Positions 1 through 9,579 of a DNA stretch of 64,000 nt are shown here, piece by piece. The notes below the pieces were generated by a model. That model ran no database searches. It worked only from the letters and a program-made list of their open reading frames with translations, and had not been told where the DNA came from. Each line of letters begins with the position of its first letter. Position 1 is the stretch's first letter. The DNA lies in contig NZ_VFMO01000001.1 in the NCBI RefSeq assembly GCF_006715095.1, positions 2,790,001 to 2,854,000 of the forward strand, given 5' to 3'. The DNA comes from Yimella lutea (lineage in GTDB: Bacteria > Actinomycetota > Actinomycetes > Actinomycetales > Dermatophilaceae). The translations under genes were made by a program, and so were the position numbers.

Positions 1-1
1 C

Positions 2-1183
2 GAGTTCGGCTGGCCGATGGGCCTGATGGGCACCGCGGTCTCGATCAACCTGATCCTCTTCGGTCTGACCGCGCCGTTCTCTGCCGCGCTCATGGAGCGA
101 TTCGGCGTGCGACCGGTGATGGTGGTCGCGCTGATCCTCATCGGACTCGGGTCGATCCTGCCCCGCTGGATGACCGAGCCGTGGCAACTCATCGCCTGCT
201 GGGGCGTGCTGATCGGCCTCGGCACCGGGTCGATCTCCATGTCCCTGGTCGCCACGATCACCGGACGCTGGTTCGTGCAGCAGCGGGGGTTGGTGTCGGG
301 TGTTCTCAGCGCCGCGAACGCCACCGGCCAGCTGGCGTTCCTGCCGGTGATGGCATGGCTGCTCACCACCCAGGGCTGGCGCGCTGCATCCACCACGATC
401 GGCGTGGCTGCGCTGTGCGCGGTGCCTCTCGTCGTCCTGTTCATACGCAACCGGCCCGAGGACCTCGGCGTCCGGGCGTACGGCGCCACGGAAAGCGACC
501 CACCGGCGTCCGTGCCGGTGCAGAACGCAGCGAAACTCGCGGTCACGACCCTTCGGCAGGCCTTGCACAGCCGGGCCTTCTGGCTGCTGGCCGGCACGTT
601 CGCGATCTGCGGAGCGAGTACCAACGGACTCGTCGGGACGCACTTCATTCCGGCCGCGATGGACCACGGGATGGGCGAGCAGGCGGCCGCCGGACTGCTG
701 GCCCTGGTCGGCGTCTTCGACATCGTCGGCACGATCGCGTCCGGGTGGTTGACCGACCGCTTCGACCCCAGACTCCTGCTCGGCATCTACTACGCCGGAC
801 GCGGGTTGTCGCTGTTCGCGTTGCCGACCTTGTTCAGCGATTCGGTGCAGCTGAACATGTTTGCGTTCATCCTGTTCTACGGCCTCGACTGGGTCGCGAC
901 CGTGCCGCCGACCATGGCGCTGTGCAGACAACACTTCGGCGAACGTGCGCCGATCGTCTTCGGTTGGGTGTTCGCGAGCCACCAACTCGGTGCAGCCGTC
1001 ACCGCGAGCGCCGCCGGCTGGATCAGGGACGACCGCGGCACCTACGACCTGGCGTTCTACGCCGCCGGTGCCCTCTGCATCATCGCGGCCGCCGTGTGCC
1101 CGACCATTCACGCCGGTCGCAAGCAGCTCACCGAGAAGGACGCCGAGAACGTGCACTCGACCGTCGGCGAGTTGCAGGTCTGA
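2..1183 (+). CDS. MFS transporter, 5'-truncated by window edge
   Basis: Major facilitator superfamily permease of the inner membrane. The reading frame is open from the first bases of the window (it reads EFGWPMGLMG), so the start and first helix lie outside. About 394 residues are visible, with repeated 18-22 residue hydrophobic segments. An MFS-type loop (LMERFGVRPVM) follows the first visible helix, and a second copy (GWLTDRFDPRLLLG) opens the C-terminal half. The central loop carries RNRPEDLGVRAYG, a sequence common in the oxalate/formate-antiporter-like and monocarboxylate-like MFS branch. The substrate cannot be read from sequence. The gene converges on the radical SAM gene that ends at 1355. 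Confidence 0.85.
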   Translation, partial: EFGWPMGLMGTAVSINLILFGLTAPFSAALMERFGVRPVMVVALILIGLGSILPRWMTEPWQLIACWGVLIGLGTGSISMSLVATITGRWFVQQRGLVSGVLSAANATGQLAFLPVMAWLLTTQGWRAASTTIGVAALCAVPLVVLFIRNRPEDLGVRAYGATESDPPASVPVQNAAKLAVTTLRQALHSRAFWLLAGTFAICGASTNGLVGTHFIPAAMDHGMGEQAAAGLLALVGVFDIVGTIASGWLTDRFDPRLLLGIYYAGRGLSLFALPTLFSDSVQLNMFAFILFYGLDWVATVPPTMALCRQHFGERAPIVFGWVFASHQLGAAVTASAAGWIRDDRGTYDLAFYAAGALCIIAAAVCPTIHAGRKQLTEKDAENVHSTVGELQV

Positions 1184-1354
1184 GCGGTCAGCGTCCCGGC
1201 GGAGCCCTCGACGTAGCACCGACAGCGAGATCGACCGGACCCTCCAGCGGGCCGCGGTGCCAGGTCCGGACGTCGCGCACAGTTTCACCGGTCACAGGAA
1301 CTCACGTGCCTGATACAACCACGGGTCACCCGAAATCGCTTGCGGTGCAGGCGA

Positions 1355-3334
1355 TCAGACGACACTCAGCGGCAGCAGCTTCTTGCCGGTCGGACCGATC
1401 TGGATCTCAGTGCCCATCTGAGGGCAGACACCGCAGTCGAAGCACGGGGTCCAGCGGCAGTCGTCGACCTCGGTCTCGTCGAGGGCGTCCTGCCAGTCGT
1501 CCCAGAGCCATTCCTTGTCCAGGCCGGAATCCAGGTGATCCCACGCGAGCACCTCGGTCTCGCCGCGTTCACGCGTGGTGTACCAGGCGACGTCCACGCC
1601 GTACGGCTCCAGAGCCTCCTCGGCACAACGCATCCAACGCTCGTAGGAGAAGTGCTCGCTCCACCCGTCGAAGCGTCCGCCGTCCCGCCAGACGGCCTCG
1701 ATGACGCGTCCGATGCGACGATCACCGCGCGAGAGCAGTCCTTCGACGATGCCCGGCTGACCGTCGTGGTAGCGCATGCCGATCGAGCTGCCGTACCGCT
1801 TGTCGGAGCGGATCGCGTCACGCAGTTTCTGCAGACGGGCGTCGGTCTCCTCGGCGCCCAGTTGCGCGCACCACTGGAACGGCGTGTGCGGCTTGGGCAC
1901 GAACCCGCCGATGGAGACGGTGCAGCGGATGTCCTTGCGGCCACTCACCTGTCGGCCGGTCTCGATGACCCGCTTGGCGAGCTCGGCGATCTGCAGCACG
2001 TCCTCGTCGGTCTCGGTCGGCAGACCGCACATGAAGTACAGCTTCACCTGGCGCCAGCCGGCACCGTAGGCGGCGGCGACGGTGTTGATGAGGTCGTCCT
2101 CGGTGACCATCTTGTTGATCACCTTGCGGATGCGTTCCGAGCCGCCCTCCGGGGCGAAGGTCAGGCCGGAGCGACGACCGTTGCGGGTCAGTTCGTTCGC
2201 CAGGTCGATGTTGAAGGCGTCCACCCGGGTGGACGGGAGTGACAGTCCGGTCTGGGTGCCCTCGTACCGGTCGGCCAGGCCCTTGGTCAGGTCGGCGATC
2301 TCGGTGTGGTCGGCGGAGCTGAGTGAGAGCAGTCCGACTTCCTCGAATCCCGTAGCGGCCAGGCCCTTCTGGACCATCTCGCCGATACCGGTGATCGAGC
2401 GTTCGCGCACCGGACGGGTGATCATCCCCGCCTGACAGAACCGGCAGCCGCGGGTGCAGCCGCGAAAGATCTCCACCGACATGCGTTCGTGCACCGTCTC
2501 GGCCAGCGGCACCAGCGGCTGCTTCGGATACGGCCACTCGTCGAGTTCCATGACGGTGTGCTTCGACACGCGCCACGGGACGCCGGGCGCCTGCGGTGAG
2601 GGCGCGACGCGCTTGATCCGGCCGTCGGGGAGGTAGTCGACGTCGTAGAACGCCGGCACGTAGACGCCCCCGGTGCGCGCCAGGCGCAGCAGCAGTTCGC
2701 GGCGTCCGCCCGGACGTCCCTCGGCCTTCCACGCAGCGATGTGGGTGGTGATCGCCAGGACGGCTTCCTCGCCGTCGCCGACGACCGCACAGTCGATGAA
2801 GTCGGAGATCGGCTCAGGGTTGAACGCGGCGTGACCACCGGCCAACACGATCGGGTCGTCGTCGCCGCGGTCGGCCGCGTGCAGCGGGATACCGGCCAGG
2901 TCGAGCGCGGTGAGCATGTTGGTGTAACCGAGCTCGGTCGAGAACGACAGGCCGAAAACGTCGAAGTCGCGCACCGCGCGGTGCCCGTCGACGGTGAACT
3001 GCGGCAGACCGTGCTCCCGCATCTGCGCTTCCATGTCGGGCCACATCGCGTACGTGCGCTCGGCGAGAGCGTTCGGCTGCTCGTTGAGCACTTCGTACAG
3101 GATCATCACGCCCTGGTTGGGCAGCCCGACCTCGTACGCGTCGGGGTACATCAGCGCCCAGCGAACTGTGAGTTCCTGGCCGTCCGGGCCGGTGCCGCCG
3201 CAGTTCCAGTCCTTGGTCTGGCTGTTCAGCTCACCGCCGACGTACTGGATCGGCTTGCTGACGCGCTCGAGCAGCGGCTCGAGATCGTGGAAGAGGGACT
3301 CACCCGGAGCGGAGGTACGCGGGGTCACAGACAT
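1355..3334 (-). CDS. B12-binding-type radical SAM protein (TIGR03960-like)
   Basis: 659-residue radical SAM enzyme of the actinobacterial/firmicute TIGR03960 type. The N-terminal third (from MSVTPRTSAPGESLFHDLEP) has the cobalamin-binding-like Rossmann region with VILAGGHAAFNPEPISDFID. The [4Fe-4S]/SAM motif CTRGCRFC (CxxxCxxC) follows at about residue 290. The extreme C-terminus is Cys-rich (CFDCGVCPQMG), possibly an auxiliary metal site. The frame stays open upstream to 4162, but that is antisense to the synthetase gene. The ATG at 3334 has GGAG six bases upstream and matches the family N-terminus. In many genomes the gene is followed by a DUF2344 partner (TIGR03936); here the next gene is a convergent transporter, so the partner is absent locally. 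The reaction is not established. Confidence 0.85.
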   Translation of the reverse strand: MSVTPRTSAPGESLFHDLEPLLERVSKPIQYVGGELNSQTKDWNCGGTGPDGQELTVRWALMYPDAYEVGLPNQGVMILYEVLNEQPNALAERTYAMWPDMEAQMREHGLPQFTVDGHRAVRDFDVFGLSFSTELGYTNMLTALDLAGIPLHAADRGDDDPIVLAGGHAAFNPEPISDFIDCAVVGDGEEAVLAITTHIAAWKAEGRPGGRRELLLRLARTGGVYVPAFYDVDYLPDGRIKRVAPSPQAPGVPWRVSKHTVMELDEWPYPKQPLVPLAETVHERMSVEIFRGCTRGCRFCQAGMITRPVRERSITGIGEMVQKGLAATGFEEVGLLSLSSADHTEIADLTKGLADRYEGTQTGLSLPSTRVDAFNIDLANELTRNGRRSGLTFAPEGGSERIRKVINKMVTEDDLINTVAAAYGAGWRQVKLYFMCGLPTETDEDVLQIAELAKRVIETGRQVSGRKDIRCTVSIGGFVPKPHTPFQWCAQLGAEETDARLQKLRDAIRSDKRYGSSIGMRYHDGQPGIVEGLLSRGDRRIGRVIEAVWRDGGRFDGWSEHFSYERWMRCAEEALEPYGVDVAWYTTRERGETEVLAWDHLDSGLDKEWLWDDWQDALDETEVDDCRWTPCFDCGVCPQMGTEIQIGPTGKKLLPLSVV

Positions 3335-3385
3335 GAACTCCAGGGTAGGTGAGCGGCGGGCATTGGTCGAACATACGCAGTGATG

Positions 3386-3420
3386 CACGAAGGCCCGCGC
3401 GGCAGGCGCGGGCCTTCGTG
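3386..3420 (-). terminator. Hairpin terminator after acyl-CoA synthetase gene
   Basis: Perfect 15-bp inverted repeat (cacgaaggcccgcgc / gcgcgggccttcgtg) with a 5-base loop. It lies 19 bases past the stop of the acyl-CoA synthetase and upstream of the radical SAM gene. There is no long T-tract, as is common in actinobacteria. Confidence 0.7.
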
Positions 3421-3438
3421 AACGGTTGTCTGCTCGGA

Positions 3439-5289
3439 TCAGTCCTGGTAGAGCGTGTCCAGGTCGTCCTTGTACTTCTTGACGACGACCTTCCGCTTGA
3501 GCTTGAGGCTCGGCGTGATCTCGCCCTCCTCGATCGACAGGTCGCGCGGCAGGATGATGAACCGCTTGATCTGCTCCCAGCGGGCGAGCTTGCTGTTGAG
3601 CTCGTCGACATATCCCTGCACCATCTCGCGCACCTGGTCGGAGGTGACGATGGTCTGGTAGTCGGCGCCCTTCAAGTCGCCACCGTGCGCGTCCGCCCAT
3701 TCCTTGATGGCGTCCTCGTCGAGCGTGATGAGCGCCGACACGAATTTGCGACCGTCGCCCTCGACGACCAGTTGCGAGGCGAAGGGGCAGATGCCCTTGA
3801 AGATCGCCTCGATCTGGCTGGGTGCGACGTACTTGCCGTTGGAGGTCTTGAAGAGGTCCTTCTTGCGGTCGGTGACCCGCAGGTGACCGGTCGGGTTGAG
3901 CTCGCCGATGTCGCCGGTGTGGAACCACCCGTCGTCGGTGAGCACTTCCTTGGTGACGTCGTCCATGCCGCGGTAACCCTGCATCACGCCGGGTCCCTTC
4001 ACCAGGATCTCGCCGTCCTCGGCGATCTTCACCTCGGTGCCGGGCAGCGGCCAGCCGACGGTGCCCGGGATGTTGGCGTAGGGACGGTTGACGAACGTAG
4101 CGGCACTGGTCTCGGTGAGTCCGTAACCCTCCAGGATCGGGATGCCCATCCCGTCGAACCACTTGGCCACGTCCTGGTTGAGTGCGGCCGAACCGGAGAT
4201 GAAGAAGCGGATGTTGCCACCGAACCGCTGACGGATCTTCTTGGCGATGATTGCGTCACCGATCTTGTGCATGGCGGCCGTGGCAGCTCCGAGCTTTTCG
4301 CCCTTGGAGTTGGCATCGGACACCTTGAGCGCGTTGGCCGAGTGCCAGTCGAACAACTTCGCCTTCGCGCCGCCCTCCTCGCGCATCATGATCGAGATAC
4401 GGCCGTAGACCTTCTCGAAGATGCGCGGTGCAGCGCCCATCCACACCGGCTTCACCACCGGGAGGTTCTCGACGATCTTGTCGACCCGGCCGTCGATGGC
4501 GGTGGTGAATCCGATCTGCAGCGGAAGGGTCAGCAGCACCTTGCCGAAGACGTGGGCCAGCGGCAGCCACAGGAAGGCCTTGTCGTCCGGCCCCAACAGA
4601 TTGGACGAATCGACGGCCGCCGCTTCGTAGGTCCACGCGCGGTGCGGCAGCCGCACACCCTTCGGGCGGCCGGTGGTGCCGGAGGTGTAGATGAGGGTGG
4701 ACAGGTGCTCCGGTTCGGTCTTGTCGACCCGCTCCTCGACCGCACCCTCGTGCGAGGCAAGGTACTCGGCGCCGAGCTTCTCCAGGTCGGCCAACGAGAT
4801 GATCCAGTCGCCGTCCGCTTCACCGTCGAAGGTGACGACCTTGACGACGGAATCGATCGCGTCACGGCCCTCACGCAACATCGTGTTGTGCGCGTCGTCC
4901 TCGGTGAAGACGACTTTGCTGCCCGAGTCGGCGATGATGAACAGCGTGTCGTCGACGGTGGAGGTCGGGTAGATCGTGGTGGTGGCCGCACCGGCAAGCA
5001 TCACGCCGAGGTCGGTGATCGCCCACTCCACGCGGGTCGCACTGGCGATCGCGACGCGGTCCTCCATCTCGACGCCGAGGCTGATCAGACCGGCGGCGAT
5101 GTTGCGTGAGCGGACGGCGACCTCCGCCCAGGTCAGGGAGTGCCAGTTCTCGTCGGCGTCCGGGAACTCGAACGCGACCCGATCCGGGGTCTTCGAGACG
5201 CGATCGAGGAAGAGCGCACCGACCGAACGGGCGGCGTTGTTGATCACCGCGTAGTCGGGCTTTTCTTCCTGGTTGCTCATCATTGCCAT
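3439..5289 (-). CDS. Long-chain fatty acid-CoA ligase (AMP-forming)
   Basis: 616-residue ANL-superfamily enzyme that activates fatty acids to acyl-CoA through an acyl-adenylate; FadD15-like. It contains the P-loop-like adenylation motif YTSGTTGRPKG near residue 215, the motif FISGSAALNQDVAKWF, EGYGLTETSA, and the hinge/TGD motif GWFHTGDIGELNPTGHLRVTDR. The C-terminus has LKLKRKVVVKKY, typical of the bacterial long-chain branch. The first ATG (5289) has AGGAGAG nine bases upstream, which decides the start over the two in-frame ATGs just after it. It stands alone between hairpins and rodA, so no operon partner identifies the substrate. Confidence 0.9.
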   Translation of the reverse strand: MAMMSNQEEKPDYAVINNAARSVGALFLDRVSKTPDRVAFEFPDADENWHSLTWAEVAVRSRNIAAGLISLGVEMEDRVAIASATRVEWAITDLGVMLAGAATTTIYPTSTVDDTLFIIADSGSKVVFTEDDAHNTMLREGRDAIDSVVKVVTFDGEADGDWIISLADLEKLGAEYLASHEGAVEERVDKTEPEHLSTLIYTSGTTGRPKGVRLPHRAWTYEAAAVDSSNLLGPDDKAFLWLPLAHVFGKVLLTLPLQIGFTTAIDGRVDKIVENLPVVKPVWMGAAPRIFEKVYGRISIMMREEGGAKAKLFDWHSANALKVSDANSKGEKLGAATAAMHKIGDAIIAKKIRQRFGGNIRFFISGSAALNQDVAKWFDGMGIPILEGYGLTETSAATFVNRPYANIPGTVGWPLPGTEVKIAEDGEILVKGPGVMQGYRGMDDVTKEVLTDDGWFHTGDIGELNPTGHLRVTDRKKDLFKTSNGKYVAPSQIEAIFKGICPFASQLVVEGDGRKFVSALITLDEDAIKEWADAHGGDLKGADYQTIVTSDQVREMVQGYVDELNSKLARWEQIKRFIILPRDLSIEEGEITPSLKLKRKVVVKKYKDDLDTLYQD

Positions 5290-5398
5290 GGTGTTTTTCT
5301 CTCCTGCGTCGGGGGCGGGGCTCGCCAGTTTGTGACCCAGGTTACTTATGGGTCACAAGATCGTCAGGCGTTCCCGGCAACAAACCGGTCTCTCTTGC

Positions 5399-6553
5399 TC
5401 AATACAGACGCCGCAGGCTCACCAGATGGACGTTCTCCAGCAGCCCGATCGCCACCCAACAGGCGAACATGCTCGACCCGCCGTAGGAGACGAACGGCAG
5501 CGGAAGTCCGGTGACGGGCATGAGCCCGAGGTTCATCCCGATGTTCTCCAGCACCTGGAACAGGAACCAACCGACGACACCGACCGCGACCAGGCGTCCG
5601 AAGGAGTCCTGCGCGCGGCGGGCGATCAGGACGCCGCGCACCAGGATCGTTCCCAGCAACGCGATCACGATCGCTGCGCCGACGAAGCCGAGTTCCTCGC
5701 CTGCCACGGAGAAGACGAAGTCGGTCTGCTGGAAGGGGATGAAACCGCCCTGCGTCTGGCGTCCCTGGAAGAGTCCTTCGCCGGTCCAGCCGCCCGATCC
5801 GATCGCGATCTTCACCTGCTGCACCTGGTAGCCGATGCCGGTCGGGTCGCCGTCCGGATCCGCGAACGCGGTCAGGCGGGCTCGTTGGTACGGGTCGAGC
5901 ACGTTCGTGGTCACGGCGATCACCGCCGCGCACGCCATTGCGGTGAAGATCGTGGCCAGCCACCACCGCGAGGCCCCCGACACCGCGAGTACGCAGACGC
6001 TGAGCATCACCAGGACCAGGGCCGAGCCGAGGTCGGGTTGGGCGAGCACGAGCAGGATCGGCAGGGCGGCCACTCCCCCGGCGAGCCACACATCGCGCCG
6101 CGGAGGCGGCGCGCCACGTTCTCCCCGCTCGGCCAGGATCATCGCCAGACCCACACATAGGGCGACTTTCGCCAGTTCGGCGGGCTGGATCGAGAAGCCG
6201 GGCACCTGGATCCAGGACCGGGACCCGTTGATGGTCGAACCCAACGGACTCAGTACGAGCACCAGACCTACGATCGCGCCCAGGTAGACCCACGGCGCCA
6301 ATGCGCGGATCGCCCGGAAGTCGGTTCGCATCACCACCACCGCCAGGGTGACACCGACGACGGTGTTGAACAGATGCCGCACCAGAGATCCGGCGCCTTC
6401 CACGTTCCGCGTGGCGGAGTACACCAGGAGCGCGCCGATCGCGCAGAGAGCTGCCGCGGACAGCAGCAGACCCCAGTCGCTGCGTGTCCAGGACAACTGA
6501 CGCGTGTCGGCGGTCTTCGGCCAGACGGCGCCGAGACCGCCCTGCGTCGTCAT
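5399..6553 (-). CDS. rodA: SEDS-family peptidoglycan glycosyltransferase RodA-like
   Basis: 384-residue polytopic membrane protein of the shape, elongation, division and sporulation (SEDS) family, which polymerises lipid II during cell-wall elongation. About ten transmembrane helices are visible. Family landmarks are NGSRSWIQVPGFSIQPAELAK, the loop FQQTDFVFSVAGEELGFVGA, and the C-terminal GLPLPFVSYGGSSM. The length and the motif spacing favour RodA over FtsW, and there is no dcw cluster here. The usual penicillin-binding partner is not adjacent. It sits 14 bases downstream of ribF on the same strand, so the two are probably co-transcribed. Confidence 0.88.
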   Translation of the reverse strand: MTTQGGLGAVWPKTADTRQLSWTRSDWGLLLSAAALCAIGALLVYSATRNVEGAGSLVRHLFNTVVGVTLAVVVMRTDFRAIRALAPWVYLGAIVGLVLVLSPLGSTINGSRSWIQVPGFSIQPAELAKVALCVGLAMILAERGERGAPPPRRDVWLAGGVAALPILLVLAQPDLGSALVLVMLSVCVLAVSGASRWWLATIFTAMACAAVIAVTTNVLDPYQRARLTAFADPDGDPTGIGYQVQQVKIAIGSGGWTGEGLFQGRQTQGGFIPFQQTDFVFSVAGEELGFVGAAIVIALLGTILVRGVLIARRAQDSFGRLVAVGVVGWFLFQVLENIGMNLGLMPVTGLPLPFVSYGGSSMFACWVAIGLLENVHLVSLRRLY

Positions 6554-6567
6554 CGGGAGGTCCGTCG

Positions 6568-7551
6568 TCAGTCGCTCAGGGCCGGGCAGAGCCTGCGGGC
6601 CTCGTCGACGTCGCGGGTCATCTGCTCGATGAGTGGTTCGATGCCCTCGAATTTCACGTTGCCACGCAACCGCTGCACGAACTCCACCGTGACGACCTCG
6701 TCGTAAAGGTCGAGGTCGGTGCGGTCGAGCACGTATGCCTCCACGGTGCGCTGAGTGCCCTCGAAGGTCGGGTTGGTGCCGACCGAGATCGCCGCGGGGA
6801 GGCGGTGATCGGGGTGGATCGGCGCCAGCGACGGACGTACCAGATAACCGGCATAGACGCCGTCGGCGGGCACCATGCCGGTGCTGTTCTGGGCGAGGTT
6901 CGCCGTGGGAAAGCCGAGTTCACGGCCACGTTCGAAACCGTGCACGACCATGCCGGTCACCGTGTGCGGGCGACCGAGGATGTCGGCGGCGGCGGTGACA
7001 TCACCCTCCCGCAGCGCTTCGCGGACGCACGTCGAGGAGTAGCGCCGCCCGGTGCCCACGTCGTCCAGCACGACGACCTCGAAGCCGTGCTCGTCGCCCA
7101 GATCGCGCAGCGTCGAGACATCACCGGAGTTGCGCACACCGAAGCGAGTGTCCTTGCCGCACACCACGACCCGAACATTCAGTGCTTCGACGAAGACGGC
7201 ACGGACGAAGTCCTCGGGAGTCATCGCAGCCAGTTCGGTGGTGAACTCCAGGACCAAGGTCGCGGCCACACCGGCGTCGGCCAGGCGGCTCATCCGCGCC
7301 TCGAGCCCGGCCAATGCCTCGGGAGCCTCGTCCGGACGCAGGACGGCGATCGGATGCGGATCGAAGGTCACTGCGACCGGGGTCGCGTCTCGTTCACCGG
7401 CGAGGCCACAGACTCGTTCCAGCAGTGCTTGGTGCCCGCGGTGCACGCCGTCGAAGTTGCCCATCGTCACGACGGTGGGTCCGAGGTCGGCCGGCACGTC
7501 CTCGACGCGGGTGATCACAAGCACGGCGGCAACTGTAGTGCGCGTGCTCAT
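6568..7551 (-). CDS. ribF: Bifunctional riboflavin kinase / FAD synthetase
   Basis: 327-residue RibF that makes FMN from riboflavin and then FAD. The N-terminal FAD synthetase half has the nucleotidyltransferase motif GNFDGVHRGH (residues 31-40). The C-terminal flavokinase half has GRELGFPTANL, the PTAN motif of riboflavin kinases, near residue 210. The start is uncertain by a few codons because neither the ATG at 7551 nor the following GTG has a strong ribosome site. In most actinobacteria ribF directly follows truB. Here a plus-strand methyltransferase gene separates them. Confidence 0.93.
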   Translation of the reverse strand: MSTRTTVAAVLVITRVEDVPADLGPTVVTMGNFDGVHRGHQALLERVCGLAGERDATPVAVTFDPHPIAVLRPDEAPEALAGLEARMSRLADAGVAATLVLEFTTELAAMTPEDFVRAVFVEALNVRVVVCGKDTRFGVRNSGDVSTLRDLGDEHGFEVVVLDDVGTGRRYSSTCVREALREGDVTAAADILGRPHTVTGMVVHGFERGRELGFPTANLAQNSTGMVPADGVYAGYLVRPSLAPIHPDHRLPAAISVGTNPTFEGTQRTVEAYVLDRTDLDLYDEVVTVEFVQRLRGNVKFEGIEPLIEQMTRDVDEARRLCPALSD

Positions 7552-7624
7552 CCGACGGCGTTCCGCCTCGTGCCACTATTCGAACGACCCGGAACACCGG
7601 TCGACGCAGGTGATGGAGGTAGGG

Positions 7625-8656
7625 ATGACTGGCTGGGCCGAGCTGACGCGCCGATCGCTCGACGAACTCCGCACGACGGACGAGACGTATCGTCCGACGA
7701 ACTTCTGGGGACCCGGCGTGGATCGCCTGCTGTCCGAGATGGAGACGATCGGTCTGGAGAAGTTCAAATCGTGGCCGAGTGCCCCGATCTGGTTCTACCC
7801 GATGTACGGCGACGGCTGGACCGAGGCGACGTTGGCCAAAGCGCTGCAGAGCGCGAAGCAGGTCAACCCGCGCGCCAACCAGGGATACTTCTACAACTCA
7901 CTGAACGGATGGTTCGAGGCACGGCGCGACTTCGACGTGGCCATGATGGCCTGGGACCAGCACCGGTGGCCGTTCGACATCGGCGGGCACGGCGAGAGCA
8001 AGGTCGGATCCCCTTGGCAGGCATTCGGGGGTGTCCCCGGAGGAAGTGCCCAGTTCGGCAGGGCGTACGCCAACTACCTGCTGCTGCTGGCGGCGCTTTC
8101 GCGGCACGTCGATCGTCCACCGACCAGCTTCCTGGAGATCGGCGGCGGTTTCGGCGTTCTCGGCGAGATCGTGCGCACGCGCGATCCGCAAGCACGGTAC
8201 GTCGACCTCGACATCCCGCCGCTGCTGACCGTGGCCTCCTACTACCTGACCGAACTCTTCGGCGCCGATTCGGTCATCGTCTACGACCCGCAGACAGCCG
8301 CACGCGGTCCGATTTCCGTGCCCGAATGTGGCGTGTTGCCCAACTTCCGCATCGAGGACCTCGACGCGCAGTTCGACGTGTTCGTCAACTCCTTCTCCTT
8401 CCAGGAGATGGAGCCGCCCGTCGTCGACCACTACATCGGGCAGGTCTGCGACAAGGGCATCACGTACGCCGTGTCGCTCAACTCGCGAGAGGGCAAGCCG
8501 AAGGCAGCACAGGCAGGCGACTGGGGCGCCCTGGACCCGGTCAAGTCCGCCGACATCATCGACATGTTCGACCGCCATGGGCTCGAACTGGTCGGTCAGT
8601 ACGACACCCCGCTGGTCCGCAGCGCCGGACAGGTCAACGTCTTCCGTCGTCGCTGA
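7625..8656 (+). CDS. Putative sugar O-methyltransferase (NanM-like)
   Basis: 343-residue SAM-dependent methyltransferase. It has a class I SAM-binding motif (FLEIGGGFGVLGEIV) near residue 165, then an acidic motif II region (RYVDLDIPP), and VFVNSFSFQEM as the motif IV region. The whole resembles the putative sugar O-methyltransferase family found near glycan loci. The ATG at 7625 is set by a strong GGAGGT at 7615-7620; the frame is open upstream but without signals. It is transcribed opposite to its neighbours ribF and truB and interrupts their normal adjacency, which suggests later insertion. The acceptor sugar is unknown. Confidence 0.7.
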   Translation: MTGWAELTRRSLDELRTTDETYRPTNFWGPGVDRLLSEMETIGLEKFKSWPSAPIWFYPMYGDGWTEATLAKALQSAKQVNPRANQGYFYNSLNGWFEARRDFDVAMMAWDQHRWPFDIGGHGESKVGSPWQAFGGVPGGSAQFGRAYANYLLLLAALSRHVDRPPTSFLEIGGGFGVLGEIVRTRDPQARYVDLDIPPLLTVASYYLTELFGADSVIVYDPQTAARGPISVPECGVLPNFRIEDLDAQFDVFVNSFSFQEMEPPVVDHYIGQVCDKGITYAVSLNSREGKPKAAQAGDWGALDPVKSADIIDMFDRHGLELVGQYDTPLVRSAGQVNVFRRR

Positions 8657-8666
8657 CTCACCGACC

Positions 8667-9572
8667 TCAGCCGGCCGGGAAGACCACCTTCGACACAGCA
8701 CGCTCCCCGGTCTGGTCGAGGATCGCCACGAGATCCTCGTCCGGGCCGATGGCTGCCACCACGTCGACCCGCGGTCCTGACGAAGCGAGCTTCTGTCCGT
8801 ATCGCAACGCGCGTGCCTGCGCCTCGTCGAGTTCGCGCACCGGGAACTGCTCGCGCGCCGCCTGCGCCATGGGCAGGATGTTCAGCGGTTCATCGGCGTG
8901 ATGGGCCTTGTTGAGCTCGTCCATCGTCGGTACGCCGTCGATCGTGTACCGCCCGACGCGTGTGCGGCGCAGCGCGGTGAGGTGCCCACCGACTCCGAGC
9001 AGATCGCCCAGATCCCGGGCGAGCGCACGGACGTAGGTGCCCGACGAGACCTCGACCTCCACTTCAAGGTCAAGGGCTCCGGCCCCGATCTCCGGACGTG
9101 GGGTGCTCGACCTGATCTCGAAGGTGCTCACCGTCACCGGCCGAGCCGCGAGCTTCACCTCGTCGCCTCCGCGCACCTTCGCGTACGCCCGCTTCCCGTC
9201 GACCTTGATCGCGCTCACCGAACTGGGTACCTGCTGTATCGACCCGGTCAGCCGTGCGACCGCGTCCGAGACGGCACCGGCGTCGAGCTGCGCCGTCGCA
9301 ACTGTGGCGGTGATGTCGCCCTCGGCGTCATCGGTGACCGTCGACTGACCCAGTCTGATCGTCGCGGTGTACGTCTTGTCGCACCCGACCAGGAAGGTCA
9401 GCAACTTGGTCGCCCGATTGATACCGAGCACCAGCAGTCCGGTGGCCATCGGGTCGAGCGTGCCTGCATGCCCGACCCGGCGGGTGCCGGCGAGGCGACG
9501 GGTGCGGGCCACGACGTCGTGACTGGTCCAGCCGGCCGGCTTGTCGACCAGCAGGAGTCCGTCGTCGGTCAC
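8667..9572 (-). CDS. truB: tRNA pseudouridine(55) synthase
   Basis: 301-residue TruB, which isomerises U55 in the T-loop of tRNAs. The motif GHAGTLDPMATGLL with the catalytic Asp is at residues 39-52, KTYTATIRLG follows, and the C-terminus has a PUA-like extension. The frame is open well into rbfA. The GTG at 9572 (VTDDGLLLVDKPAGWTSHD) lies seven bases past the rbfA stop and is the family start. The product ends at 8667, only 10 bases from the convergent methyltransferase stop. Confidence 0.94.
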   Translation of the reverse strand: MTDDGLLLVDKPAGWTSHDVVARTRRLAGTRRVGHAGTLDPMATGLLVLGINRATKLLTFLVGCDKTYTATIRLGQSTVTDDAEGDITATVATAQLDAGAVSDAVARLTGSIQQVPSSVSAIKVDGKRAYAKVRGGDEVKLAARPVTVSTFEIRSSTPRPEIGAGALDLEVEVEVSSGTYVRALARDLGDLLGVGGHLTALRRTRVGRYTIDGVPTMDELNKAHHADEPLNILPMAQAAREQFPVRELDEAQARALRYGQKLASSGPRVDVVAAIGPDEDLVAILDQTGERAVSKVVFPAG

Positions 9573-9579
9573 TCGTCGG

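Noticed and set aside
1184-1354. Terminator between the convergent MFS and radical SAM genes
   Set aside because: Only a weak five-base inverted repeat (ggacc/ggtcc) with a long loop is present.
3349-5109. Long plus-strand reading frame (586 codons) opposite the acyl-CoA synthetase gene
   Set aside because: It is antisense to a clear AMP-binding enzyme, has no ribosome site or domain, and its composition is that of the mirrored GC-rich codons.
6484-8901. 805-codon plus-strand frame over ribF and the methyltransferase
   Set aside because: It covers two well-supported genes in the wrong frame or strand and encodes no recognisable protein.
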